From Ichthyophonus hoferi (lineage: Eukaryota; Opisthokonta; Ichthyosporea; Ichthyophonida; Ichthyophonidae): a DNA stretch of 29,385 nucleotides. Position numbers and translations under genes: made by a program. This document shows positions 1 through 11,322 of the stretch, in pieces. Below the pieces are notes generated by a model that was not told the DNA's origin, did no database searches, and was given only the letters and a program-made list of their open reading frames with translations. The stretch is taken from the NCBI GenBank assembly GCA_002751075.1, contig NAOQ01000189.1, positions 45,560-74,944 of the forward strand, written 5' to 3'. Every line of letters starts with the position of its first letter. The first letter of the stretch is position 1.

Positions 1-360
1 ATATTATATTATATTATACTATATTATACTATATTACACTATGTTCTACTATATTACACTATATTATACTACATTATATTATATTTTACTGTATTACACT
101 ATATTCTACTATATTATATTATATTATACTACATTATACTATGTTATACGGCATTCTACTATATTATACTATATTACACTACATTATACTATATTTTACT
201 GTATTACACTATATTATACTATATTATCTTATGTTACACTACATTATACGGTATTCTACTATATTCTACTACATTATACTATATTCTACTGTATTACACT
301 ATATTATACTACATTAAACTACATCATACTAAATTTTACTATGTTATCCCATGCTATATA
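1..360. repeat. Decamer tandem array, consensus ATATTATACT
   Basis: Thirty-six consecutive 10-bp blocks are each a variant of ATATTATACT (blocks such as ATATTACACT, ACATTATACT, ATATTTTACT, GTATTACACT). The period of 10 holds without slippage from the window edge to about 360. Some multi-block strings recur at 90-110 bp spacing, which suggests higher-order amplification. The open frame through it (Tyr/Ile/Thr/Leu-rich) is a product of the repeat, not a gene. It lies upstream of the first visible Ras exon and is probably in an intron of that gene. Confidence 0.9.
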
Positions 361-539
361 CTCATACTATATTTACCTTTTTTTTTAATTCTCTCCACCA
401 CTTACAATTAAAATTACAATTACCCTCTCATCCAATAAGATACAGCTATATTTCACCAATTATCTTATAATATTTCCCTAATTTATATTTTTACCCCGTT
501 CTCTAAAATTATATTACCCAATAGGAATTGCACACTAAG

Positions 540-1654
540 ATTCTTCGAATAAAAGACACGGATCGATGTGCATGTGTCGTCATTGGCAACAAGAAGGTAA
601 TTGGATTCCTATCTTAAAATCTTATTGGTCTATGTCAGATGGATGTCGGGGAAAATATATCTACATAAAGGCAAAGTAAAGATAGAGATAGAATGATTGG
701 ATGAAAGGCTAGTGATGTAGCCAGTCTCTGAATATCATATGACCTATTACATTCGATCCTAATTGTGGTTTATGAAACGATTGGGTAGTATTTATGATGG
801 CGATTATGTTATGGTGACATTGACCCTATCCCTTTCTGTATATGTTTGTACTCACATTTCTATTACACTGTCTCCTATGCGTGGACTCTATACTATAGCT
901 TTCTTTATATTTATATTAAGCGCCTTACCCGCCTACCTATCCCTGCTATATGCCTGTATGCCATTTCCGTGTAAGGAGGTCATATATGTATAGTGTATAG
1001 CATATAACACATACTGTCTATTCTATATCTTATACCTTATGCCTTACACCTTACACCCTATACCTTATACCCTATACCCTATACCCTATATTCTATACCC
1101 TATATTCCACATATTAATAGGGTTATGTAACAGGATTTGGACGATAGACGAACAGTGAGTGAAGAAGCCGCCAAACAATTCTGCAGTGAAATCGATTGTC
1201 CCTATTTAGAAACCTCTGCAAAGGTATGGATTTTTTATCATGCACTATATCATACTGCATGAAGCTATTATACCTTTTATACTATTGTATACTTTCTTAT
1301 AACATTATACTCTGGTATACTATACCCGACTCTATTGCATCCTGTAACACTCAGCAGCAGGCTATACTATACAGCCATACTTCCCTAACTCACCCTGTCT
1401 ACCTTACCCTACCCTATCCTACCCTACCCTATCCTACCGTACTCCATCCTACCCTATTACACCCTACCCTATTGTACTCTATCCTACCGTACTCTACCTT
1501 ACCCTACCCTACCCTGTAACAGACGGGTGAAAACGTGTATCAAAGCTTTGAACAGGTGGTACGGGAAGTAGTGAAGCTACAGCCACCGGAGGACACTACT
1601 GCCAATACTAGCATAACCAAGAAGAAAAAGAAGGGGAAATGTGTTATTTTGTGA
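540..1654 (+). CDS. Ras-subfamily small GTPase, 3' three exons (partial)
   Basis: Membrane-anchored GTP-binding switch; only the C-terminal 92 residues are in the window. Exons are 540-596, 1134-1223 and 1523-1654, all joined in phase 0 by GT-AG introns. Exon 1 encodes ILRIKDTDRCACVVIGNKK, which joins to DLDDRR in exon 2 and so completes the G4 guanine-binding motif NKKD across the splice. Exon 2 ends in ETSAK, the G5 motif. Exon 3 carries the last helix, then a lysine tract (KKKKKGK) and CVIL before the stop. CVIL is a CAAX box; a terminal Leu usually directs geranylgeranylation, and the lysines would help plasma-membrane binding as in K-Ras4B. The sequence is equally close by eye to Ras, Ral and Rap, so no symbol is given. 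The P-loop and switch exons must lie left of the window. Both introns are unusually rich in C/T simple repeats. Confidence 0.9.
1028..1113 (+). repeat. Intronic CCTATA/TACCCTA short tandem repeat
   Basis: The 3' half of the first Ras intron is built of TATACCY/CCTTACA heptamer-like units (for example TATACCCTATACCCTATA) and ends about 20 bp before the acceptor at 1134. It is pyrimidine-rich on the sense strand. Confidence 0.75.
1390..1516 (+). repeat. Intronic CTACC/CCTAT pentamer repeat
   Basis: The second Ras intron holds a roughly 5-bp-period array of TACCC and CCTAT units that runs almost to the acceptor AG at 1521-1522. It is nearly pure pyrimidine plus A on the coding strand and probably supplies the polypyrimidine tract. 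Confidence 0.75.
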
Positions 1655-2754
1655 AATAATATTACATTTTTTTCTAACCTTTTAGAAGTGAATTGACATT
1701 ATAGCCCTACCCTGCTACTGTCCTATTGTTCTAGCTCTCTCTGTCTCAGTTGAAACCGGAGCCAATCATTAGCCTTGATCTTTGTACTCATATATATATA
1801 CCTATATGTAGTATGTACACATACATACTACATACCGCATACCATATGCCAGCCACATCGAACAAACTGCCCACTACAACTATTCGACCAATAACCCCTT
1901 CCCATACCTATCAACTGCCCAATAATAATTGTAGAAGTGCTTGCCATTTATGGTTAAAATCTACCATGAACCAATAGCACTATGGTCGAGCTATAGAACT
2001 CCTTTCTGATTCGTTCCAGCGACTATACCGATCTGTGTATCATTACATATATATACCAATAATTTTAATATGCAGAAAGCTATATAATAGCCTAGTAGAG
2101 TGTATTTTTTTTGTTGTCTATGGTATATATAAGGTTAGGTGGTTATTATCACCCTTTGATGACTAACTACTACATACATTAAGTAGGTTTGGGTTAAAAT
2201 AAACACAAAAAATATATATTTTAAATTTTTGACTTACTATTGTTTTACCTTTATATATTATTAATACAATCATGTGCCTCAATTTTTTTATCTTGCTTTG
2301 GAAAGAACCAGTTAAATGTTTTGAGCAGCTATTTAATTGGCTTTATTGTTGAGAATAGAGAGATTGGCTGGTTAATGTATGGTTGAATATTTAGTAGGAT
2401 ATTCATACTGGTATATATTATAATAGGGGTCGAGCCATACGTTAATTAATATCTATAGTTAAAATAAGAGCCTGGTTGGTTACACAAATATAATCAATTA
2501 CTTAATTTTTATATGGTGTTGCGGTTGGTTCTGGTAACATATTTAATAATAACGTGAATAATTGTAAACAAATAAGGTAATAAAATAGATAACATAAATC
2601 AGTCAGATACAATGAAGGGAAAGGTGCATTGACTTGACTGTTGGTGGTTGTTAGAAGAAGTGGTACAGTGTAGACCAATTATATATTGCCTGACAACCCT
2701 ATACTTATAAGAATATTGCTACGAAATAAGGATTAAAATTAAGATAGGCGTTAT

Positions 2755-2800
2755 TGATTGGTGTATCAGATACTCGCTTAAAATCATTGACCAATCAGCG
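2755..2800. repeat. Short inverted-repeat element, GATTGGT...ACCAATC (copy 1)
   Basis: GATTGGT opens and ACCAATCAG closes a roughly 44-bp segment with CTTAAAATC in the middle. A second copy at 2950-2992 has the same order of blocks (GATTGGT, CTTAAAGTC, TGACCAATTAG). Together they look like two diverged copies of a small palindromic repeat. Confidence 0.45.
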
Positions 2801-2949
2801 GTATTTCTTATATAAGTACCAATGGAATGATGTATTTTTCTTTGATCATCTATGGCCTACATGGCCAGCATCGAATCACTGTTCACTAAGGCCTAGCAAT
2901 CATATTTTAATGTACGAGGTGCACGGGATATAAAAGTAACATGGTTTGA

Positions 2950-2992
2950 CTGATTGGTTTTTAAGGCACTGACTTAAAGTCGTGACCAATTA
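2950..2992. repeat. Short inverted-repeat element (copy 2)
   Basis: It shares GATTGGT, a central CTTAAA followed by TC, and GACCAAT with the copy at 2755-2800, at nearly identical spacing. The centre is itself a small palindrome (GACTTAAAGTC). Confidence 0.45.
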
Positions 2993-3951
2993 GGACCTAA
3001 ATTTAAAGTTACTATGTGCAGCCATACTATGTTATAAATACAGTGTTGCATCTTAAAAAGGGGTGTTCCTGGCTGGTGCCAATCAACTTGCCAACGTTAA
3101 TAGATAAAATTTATTGCTAACTTACTACTGGGTTACTACACCTTATCGTTCAGATAAGTTTTTTCACTTGTAGGCTTGGTAATCATTGGTACACAGTACG
3201 TCATGTAATCTACTTATGCACTTGTTGCTGAACCATTTAAAATACTTCAACTTGCTGTCTTCTTGTATTATATTTGTTCTTTTTTGTTATTTTATTTTTT
3301 CATTAGTATTCATTACATGTCAGACAAATTCTAATATGAAACTATATAGTAATTTAAATTGGAAATAAATCAACTAATAATTTGACACTCCATAATTGAA
3401 TTCCTACCTTTTAAATATAACTTAACCGGCCACTCATATATCAGTCTTGGAGTTTATTAGTTAATCTGTGATTGACAGTAATAAAGCCTTCCCAAAATGA
3501 AGTATTCTCATTCGTCCGAGGCAACAGTTAACAATGACTATTGGTAGATAGATAAAGATAACGGTGATAAAGTAGCTGCACCTATTATAACTGGCTTTAT
3601 AAAAGAAGTTATAAACAGGCCTTGGCTGTGCTGTTCAGTTGGTGCGAAGTAATTCTAATATAGTAGCAGCCATCAATCTAAAACATACATTCCTATAGAC
3701 CTTTCATTGACTGCAACCAAATATCCATATACAAATCCATGCCAAGTATGGGTTATTATTATACAGCTACAACACCATCTCATTCTATCACAATTGTAAT
3801 GTCATGTTTTTCATAACAGGTAACACTAAATCAACTAAGAATAAAGCTGAACTCAATATTATAATCATCCCTGATAGGATGGCAGTGCTCGTACTTGACT
3901 TGGGAGTCTACAAAGAGAGGTACACTACATGGAAATAAAACTACAGTTGGT

Positions 3952-6123
3952 TTAGTTTGTGAGACAAAGAGATAATATAGAATCATCTTCCGAGGATGTG
4001 ATTTCTGCCACATCTCCATTGGCCCAGGGGAAGGCCTCCACTCCATCCATGATTATTCGACCAGAAGCAGAGCGGGATTTAAGGAATAAACGGTGAAAAA
4101 ATCCTCGCCTCCTGTAGGTTAAGGTGTATAAATATTAATATAAAATAATCATGCTTTAAAAATTATAACAAGTAAGGGATTGTCAGATCTAATATCTATA
4201 CATTATACTGTAATGGTATTGGATAAGATAAGATGAGAGCGAATGATTGATTTAGAAGAAATGGGGGACAAAATAGAATAAGATAAGGTAGACATGAAGT
4301 TAAAATTAATGTGCATAGGCATTGGGTTGTATTGCAACCTTTGACAAAGATATATGGAAAAGAGAGGAGAAATATTAATAGACAATCAGATAAGCCATTA
4401 GTATAATACATGCAGCTTATATCATACATAATGCAACCAACCGACAATGAAAACACAGTCATAACATGTAGATACAGGGGTGTAGAGCCAGTATAAATGT
4501 ACCTTTCCACGTTGAATATTCCATTTTCAATGGGCTCTCTAATGGTATAATACAATCTCGGGTCCTCGGGAGAAAAGATAAATCGTTTATTGTAGGCCTG
4601 AGTCAGACCCTTTAGGTCTACGTTGTTGCCATGCACCCGCTTGCCACAATCCTGTTGACCTCTGTGTGAAGATAAAGTTAGGAGGTATGCAACAGGGGAT
4701 ATTAATAGGGTTAGGAGGCATTGAGCAGGAGATACTAATAGGCTTAAAAGAAAAAAGAAAAATCATGGGTTTCGTGGCTTACGTTTTCATATGTTGTGGC
4801 AACAGCTCCAGAATATCTGACACTTGGTCGGGGTAGATCTTATTAGTAGACTGCATCCAGGCCGTGGACCCAGTACCAGTGCTCACCAACACGCCGGTAC
4901 ATTTTTGTTTTTCTCCCTCATCCTCATCGTGCATCTCCCCGCCTGGCACCTGTGTATAGGTTATATATATGTGGGCGTGTTAAGATTTAATTACTAAAAC
5001 CTAGCCAGTCAAAACAGTGCTTTAAATACTAACCACTCGTCAACCCATTTAAGTCCACGTCTTACAGTGATGATATATATATTTATATATATAGCCATAA
5101 GGAAGAATCATTAAAATTTAACAACTAAAATCCAGCCAATCCCAACAAAGAATTACGTTTTAGTCAGCCAACCACCAACCTTAGTGCCCAGTTTAAAATG
5201 GTAGTATATAGGCATGGAGGCATCTGTCTCCCCAAAGTCGACATCATTGAGAGCCCTTCTAGGGAGGACTTCCCATACGTCACTACCTGCATGTTTTATT
5301 CTTATCATGATACGACGACGATGTAGCCACTCGTACTTCCCTCTGAAGGACCACAGAAAAGGGGTGAGGAAATGGTCAAAATGATAGGGGTATGCGTGGG
5401 GTCATTATAATTAAAGTGGTGTAAAGATTGGATGATTATAATTAGAAACATAGGCATAGAAAGATAGATCGAATAGAGAAATAAGTAAATTCGATAGTAG
5501 ATACAACGATCCGAATCAGAATCCTTTTTTTTTTAAAAAAAAAGAAGTTAGAATGGAATTTTAATTTACAGTTTCTTATTGGTAAATTCATAAATGTATA
5601 GTGACAGAGGAGCCAATAAATAAACAGTTTGATAGGGCACCAAACAAGAAAAAGAATTAAACTAAGAGAGAGAAACATTGGCGATAGAGAGAGATAGAGA
5701 GAGGTAGAGAGAGCCAATTGGGGAAGTTACTGTTGAATCAATGGCCATAAAGCGTGGAAGGACTTTGGTGCTCTCTTTCCTGGTTGATGGAGGCACATGT
5801 AGCCCTCGGATCGAGATGAATCCGTATTAATACCTACAGGGAAAAGGAGTGAGAGTGAGAGGGGAAGGGAATGTGCAGTGGTGGTTCTCGTAGTAGTAGT
5901 AGTAGCAAGAGTCGAGGTTATTATAATTATAGCATGTATACGTGTATGTGTGTGTGGTGCAGTACAACAAGTCTCCTTACGTCAGATCCTTACCTATAAT
6001 AGGCAAGGTAGGTGAATTTATGAAGGCAGCACTACAGAGAAGGGTACCATCTCCTCCTGCTGAGAGGACTGCATCCACATCCTTAAAGTGGGCTTCGGTC
6101 ATATCTGCTACTGAAACCACCTA

Positions 6124-6163
<40 letters not shown>

Positions 6164-8531
6164 ATAAACACATGTGTATATGTAAATGTATATTTACGTG
6201 TGTACATATACAGGGAGTGTATAAATACATGGGAGTGCATGTATGTGATGAAGTCAGCAATAAGTACAAACAAAACAACAAGCTTGCAATACCTTAAGAA
6301 CCATAGCTATACTATATCACAGATAGAGGGAGAAAACAATGTCACCGTAGATGTTACAGCGGTCAACCTACCTTCACTTTGACCCCAGCGGATTTTAATA
6401 TCTTCTTCATAACAGCAATATAATCTGCATTCATATCATGACGTACTTTGAGCCCTGCGTAGGCCGGACCTCTAGTGGCTAACATCTGGAAAAGATAGGA
6501 GGAAAGGGAGAGGGGGAGAAGGAGAGGGAGAGGGAGAGGGAATGAGTGGATGTGGGAGGAAACCAACATAAATATACACTCATATGTAAATACACATAAA
6601 AACACGTACATATAAACCCTGTATACATATACATATACCATACATATATAAACTATAGAACATCCATATAACATACATATATACATTATATATCATATAT
6701 ATATACATTATATAACATACATATACCATACATATATATACACTATATAGCATACATATGCCATACATATCTACACTATATAACATGCATATACCATACA
6801 TATACTCATTCTTACCTGAAGTAGTTCTTTCTCTGTCAAATCCGGGTTGCTCATTCGCTCATACCCATACCGGGATAGCTTACTAATTACTAACACCTTC
6901 CTTATTTGTAGTTGGGGGCACGTTTCCTATTGGACCATCGATATTAGATATACTATAAACCTATTACATGGTACCGTACTATATATATATTCTGGAAAAA
7001 ATAATAATTATATTGGTGGATATGATTGGTGTGTCAATTACAGGATAAGTGGTCTTAGTAATTAGAGACAGTGAAAGCATTGCTAAATATTCGAGGTTAA
7101 TAATAGACACTAGAGATGGAGGGAGTATAAAAGATATAAAATGATCAACACCAGCCAGTCAGTCATCAATATTAAGATTTTCAAACTTATAATCAGCCAA
7201 TTAAACTCTATTTTGTGTTTACGATAAAAGTTGGATAAACATAGACCAATAACAATTGAAGATCTCAATCTCAAAACTATGTGGTATAGTGGGTATGTGG
7301 CCGATATAGGACAAGGTAGCCAGTGAGGGAGAGAAAAAAGAAAGGACGTTTAGGCGATATAAGGTATAGGGTATAAGGTATAAAGTATATAAAATACATA
7401 AAATTTTAATATATATATATATGACAGAGAAAGGGAAAGGGAATAGAGCAGCGATTGAATGCAATAACACCAACCTCCTCATAGTTGAAGGAAGCGCGTT
7501 TAAGATCCAAATGGAAGCCTCGTGCCTGGATGCGATTGGCTGCTGTAAGAGCTCTAAATATAGAAATATGGTAGTATGTTAATGGGATAGAACCAGAGCT
7601 AGATTAATAGAATAATAAAACATGGTTGCAAACAAACTATATATTGTATTAGTATATACTAGTGAGGTAGATGAATGTGAATAAGGATAGGTAGAAAGGT
7701 AGGTATAATAGTATAATATAATGCATATATGTAACAGACTACCCATTAGTATAGGGTCTTTAGTTTTAAGGTGTTTATAATAGTAGTTATCTTCACTTAG
7801 ATCAGTCTTTTAAACCGTTAAATTGTTTTAAATATTTATAATTAATATTAACCAATAACATGGTTCACATAAAAAAATAGATTAATCCATATGTAAGAGA
7901 CTCTACCCACTCCTCTAGCAGCATCCCAATGCCATTTACACGATCTCTCATCTCTCATCTCTCTCCTCGCTTACGAGGTACAGATACAGTCATATGTAAT
8001 TAGTATGAATATATCACACATGACAGCATGACAAACTATAAATATGGCTGCATGAGCCAGTGCATTTAAAACGCCCACGGTGGGCACCTGGTGAAAGGAA
8101 CAAAGAGAAGAGAATGTCAAAACAAACAACACAGGAAATTTTTTATGTAGATATAGGTGGGTGGGTGGTGATAAGTTATATGTAGAGGTGGCTGAGATAT
8201 GAAACGGAAGGGGCGATGATCTAAGGTTAATGTTTTGGAAACATACTACAAGGAATAGCATGGTTGTTATAAAGTATTAAAGTATAGGTATGTGTATGTA
8301 TGTATGTATGTATGTAGTTGGTGATATATGAATATATACATACATATATATTTAAATAGCCAATAAACATATATGTAAACCTTTAACCTTCAGCTATACT
8401 ATCATGTTTGTTATTCTAATAGGTCTGTTAAGATCAGGAACTTACAATATTTGCCAGGGCCTAAGGCAACCCGATACACCCCATATCTGCAATCCATATC
8501 TAACTGACCGTACCACTGTAAAATAATTCAT
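3952..8531 (-). CDS. NADK2: Mitochondrial NAD kinase, complete, ten exons
   Basis: Phosphorylates NAD to NADP in the mitochondrial matrix. Exons, 5' to 3': 8446-8531, 7475-7553, 6816-6878, 6372-6485, 5994-6120, 5731-5833, 5180-5342, 4783-4949, 4503-4661, 3952-4111. All have GT-AG borders and matching phases, giving about 406 aa against 442 in human NADK2. Exon 5 carries the family's GGDGT nucleotide-binding motif (SAGGDGTLL). Exon 6 has INTDSSRSEG, like human VNTDPERSEG. Exon 7 has RALNDV, like RALNEV. Exon 8 has EKQKCTG...STGTGSTAW, like EKQKSSG...CTGTGSKAW. Exon 9 has the Tyr-Ser-Pro-Glu and IREPI blocks near the C-terminus. The start is the ATG at 8531. It opens MNYFTVVRSVRYG, arginine-rich and without acidic residues for over 40 aa, as expected of a mitochondrial presequence, and its exon joins in phase to the next. 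The N-terminal 30 residues rest on splice and phase logic rather than similarity. The family assignment is very secure. Confidence 0.93.
5886..5906. repeat. Trinucleotide microsatellite (GTA)n
   Basis: Five or six GTA units lie in an NADK2 intron, just upstream (sense direction) of exon 6. Confidence 0.7.
6122..6170. repeat. (TA)n/(TG)n microsatellite at an NADK2 intron acceptor
   Basis: A run of TA followed by TG dinucleotides abuts the acceptor of NADK2 exon 5, whose first base is 6120. The intron's 3' end is therefore TA repeat rather than a pyrimidine tract. Confidence 0.8.
6490..6541. repeat. Purine-rich GGGAGA tract
   Basis: G/A-only hexamer-like repeat in an NADK2 intron. On the coding (minus) strand it is CT-rich and sits directly upstream of the exon 4 acceptor, so it serves as a long polypyrimidine tract. 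Confidence 0.75.
6590..6810. repeat. TACATATACCATACATATA-type degenerate repeat
   Basis: Intronic array of ATACATATACCATACAT and ACTATATAACATACAT units of about 20-45 bp. Reading frames through it (Tyr/Met/Val-rich) are repeat artefacts. Confidence 0.7.
7357..7395 (-). repeat. TATACCY heptamer repeat in NADK2 intron
   Basis: On the minus strand it reads CTTTATACCTTATACCCTATACC, the same heptamer family as in the Ras intron at 1028-1113 and in the same orientation relative to transcription. Confidence 0.6.
8284..8316. repeat. (GTAT)n microsatellite
   Basis: About seven tetranucleotide GTAT units within the first NADK2 intron. Confidence 0.8.
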
Positions 8532-10636
8532 GTTCTCTTGTAAGTAGTGGACATGCTCTGCACCAGCAACCACTCTTTACACTCTATCTTGCCCCCCCTT
8601 TTAAAATTCTCGACTACCAGCTTCAAAAGGATTTCATATAGATTTGTAATAGTAAAAATATAAAATTTTAGAATCTTAAAAACCCATGTTATTTTCGATC
8701 ATAATATTCTGCTAAATATGCCTACACACCTAAAAATAATGTTATCCTAGACAAATATATATACAGTATATAAAGATAGCAAACATACAAAATTGTGAAT
8801 GCCTAGAAATAATTACATACATATACACATAAACATATATATATACGGGATCACTATTACATATGTACAATTATAAAAGCAGAAATATATACAAATGAAC
8901 ATTCGCTGTCTTTCATAGCTTACCCTGATTGTTTAACAAAGAACGTAGCATCGCTTTTTTAGCAAAGGTACAACAACATGCATTCCGCGAAGGAAATTAT
9001 TATTATATCGCTCACGCTAACAAAGACTGATATAACACGTATAATACCTAGACTATTTACTCAATAAAGCCAGAATGAGTTCAGAAAAGCAATTTAATAA
9101 TAATACATAATATACAAACACTGTATTTATTTTTCTGTAAATAATACTAATTAGATGTCTTAAGTTTGCTTAAACTTATAATTGACGATCTTTTCATCTA
9201 GATAGAATTAACGGAGTTATTATAGTTATAATATATGATTGGTAATTAAATATAGTTGTAATCTATGATTGGTAATTAAATCCACCCTTGCACCTTATGT
9301 ATAATGGGTGCTTAGACACCATTATATCTATGGTTTTTTATGTTTTCTTCAAAAAAATTATAGTATAGTTTGTGTTTTTTTTAAAAAATTTTTTTTTTAA
9401 TTGTTATATTTAATATTCTGTTCTTCTAAATAAAAGTGTATGATTTAAAAAGTACATCAAAACAAGCGGTGTATGATAGCATGCATTATATTTGTAACTT
9501 TAATTGAATAGCAATAGTGAGTAGATGAGGAATTAGCAACATAGCCACAACTAAGATAATGAACTTTAATTCTATATATATATAAATAAATATATCGGTA
9601 GATTTTAAAATAATTAAATATAATATTTTAATTAAACGAACATCTAAAGGTGTCCATCAGTGTGAATACAGTGATAGGTAGATATGTTTTTTTTCCCCAT
9701 GTGTATCTTGTATCTTAGTATTTTTTTTTAACTTACTATATTCTAATTGGCTTTATCGTACACCTGGTTTATGGGCATTGACTATCCTCTTACCAATGCC
9801 TTGACTATCCTTATCGAGCCTATATTTGCAAATCTTATCATATAAAAAAACAATAAATTGAGGCTATATTTCAATTTATATGCGTTGCAAATGAAGGTAT
9901 TACGGCTCCAAGATATTAAGCATTATAGATTGATTATTATTATTGATAATCATACTATGCTATATTTCAAACGTTAAAACATCAACGCATCAAAATTGTA
10001 TAGTGTTCTTGATACCTTCCACGCGATGTCACCTGCTGCAGCACATGGACCAATTTAATGCATTTATTTGTACTATGATTTAGTAATCATAATTGGGTTT
10101 CGACGCATCAGGATTGACAAGTACGATTGGTTCTTTGCACAAGGGAGTCGCCACTTCACATGAGTTATTTCCGCTAACCTATTATTGACTTTATTGTGTG
10201 TTTTTATGTACTTCTTAAAGGTAATTCTGATGTGTTTATTCAATGTATTTCTCGGGTATTTCTTGGAAGTGTTTCTTAAGGTATTTTATTGTGTAACGAT
10301 GTTACAGGACCATTAACTCCGAATGAGCACGTGGATTGGTAGAAGTCCTGATAACAAGCGAGTTATGAAATGATCAATCCAATATTAATTGATTGAATAC
10401 CGTTCTCAACAGGTAAACTGATTCATCAACACATAGTATGTGGTATGTGAACACCTAATAGAGAAATTTAGTGAACGGGTCATCCAAATGAAAGCATAAT
10501 AGTGTTAGATTTTTGAGATAAAATCAGACAATTCTAGTGGGCCTCGGTAGTCTTTTGTGAATTGTATTAACCAATAAGGATCTTTACGATCGGTCCCATT
10601 TACTTTAAATAACATGGCTACAATTAATATCCGGAA
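8532..10636. other. Gene-free AT-rich region upstream of NADK2
   Basis: No coding exon or RNA gene can be supported. The segment next to 8532 should contain the NADK2 promoter and 5' UTR, but no clear TATA, initiator or GC-rich core stands out from the AT-rich background. It contains a two-copy tandem duplication at 9222-9281 and scattered ATTGG motifs. Confidence 0.5.
9222..9281. repeat. Two-copy 30-bp tandem duplication
   Basis: Two adjacent 30-bp copies beginning ATAGTT and ending GATTGGTAATTAAAT differ at two positions. It is a recent local duplication carrying an ATTGG motif in each copy. Confidence 0.85.
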
Positions 10637-10751
10637 TAAACTAAGGTCGGGAAAGGATAAAATGGAACGGAAACAATAAATAAAATCTCGGCTATAAAGA
10701 AATCAGTCGTAACACACAAAACTTTGCATTTGATTATTTAATCAAACAATA
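10637..10751. repeat. 115-bp perfect repeat, left of assembly gap
   Basis: Identical over 115 bp to 11208-11322. The two copies sit immediately on each side of the run of N, which is typical of unmerged contig ends rather than a true duplication. Confidence 0.95.
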
Positions 10752-11207
10752 NNNNNNNNNNNNNNNNNNNNNNNNNNNNNNNNNNNNNNNNNNNNNNNNN
10801 NNNNNNNNNNNNNNNNNNNNNNNNNNNNNNNNNNNNNNNNNNNNNNNNNNNNNNNNNNNNNNNNNNNNNNNNNNNNNNNNNNNNNNNNNNNNNNNNNNNN
10901 NNNNNNNNNNNNNNNNNNNNNNNNNNNNNNNNNNNNNNNNNNNNNNNNNNNNNNNNNNNNNNNNNNNNNNNNNNNNNNNNNNNNNNNNNNNNNNNNNNNN
11001 NNNNNNNNNNNNNNNNNNNNNNNNNNNNNNNNNNNNNNNNNNNNNNNNNNNNNNNNNNNNNNNNNNNNNNNNNNNNNNNNNNNNNNNNNNNNNNNNNNNN
11101 NNNNNNNNNNNNNNNNNNNNNNNNNNNNNNNNNNNNNNNNNNNNNNNNNNNNNNNNNNNNNNNNNNNNNNNNNNNNNNNNNNNNNNNNNNNNNNNNNNNN
11201 NNNNNNN
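10752..11207. other. Assembly gap (456 N)
   Basis: Unbroken run of N. Nothing can be said of its content. Because the flanks are identical, the true gap size may be negative, that is an overlap. Confidence 0.99.
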
Positions 11208-11322
11208 TAAACTAAGGTCGGGAAAGGATAAAATGGAACGGAAACAATAAATAAAATCTCGGCTATAAAGAAATCAGTCGTAACACACAAAACTTTGCAT
11301 TTGATTATTTAATCAAACAATA
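11208..11322. repeat. 115-bp perfect repeat, right of assembly gap
   Basis: Identical to 10637-10751; it starts at the first base after the N run. Confidence 0.95.

Larger units (their letters stand above)
1655..3951. other. Intergenic region between convergent Ras and NADK2 genes
   Basis: No exon, RNA gene or element can be supported here. The stretch is AT-rich with many ATTGG/CCAAT pentamers, some paired as short inverted repeats (see 2755-2800 and 2950-2992). Open frames are short and lack splice-bounded conserved sequence. It must hold the 3' UTRs and poly(A) sites of both flanking genes, but AATAAA-like strings are too common in this AT-rich DNA to choose one. Confidence 0.6.

Noticed and set aside
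41-388. 115-codon open frame, Tyr/Ile/Leu/Thr-rich
   Set aside because: It is a direct translation of the decamer array and has no protein-like features.
1390-1516. Telomere-like CCCTA repeats
   Set aside because: Units are mixed CTACC, CCTAT and CCGTA, not a regular telomeric repeat, and the array lies in an intron between two clear Ras exons.
4196-4500. Hydrophobic extension of the NADK2 exon 9 frame
   Set aside because: It is intron read-through beyond the donor at 4502; exon 10 at 3952-4111 joins in phase.
8040-8090. Possible NADK2 exon encoding VPTVGVLNALAHAAIF
   Set aside because: It has an acceptor-like CAG but no convincing donor. The exons at 8446 and 7475 already join in phase without it.
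8446-8515. Alternative frame of the first NADK2 exon (WYGQLDMDCRYG)
   Set aside because: Open, but joins the next exon only through a less usual acceptor two bases downstream; the other frame has an in-frame ATG and canonical splice phase.
10742-11290. Long minus-strand open frame
   Set aside because: It spans the N gap; most codons are unknown bases.
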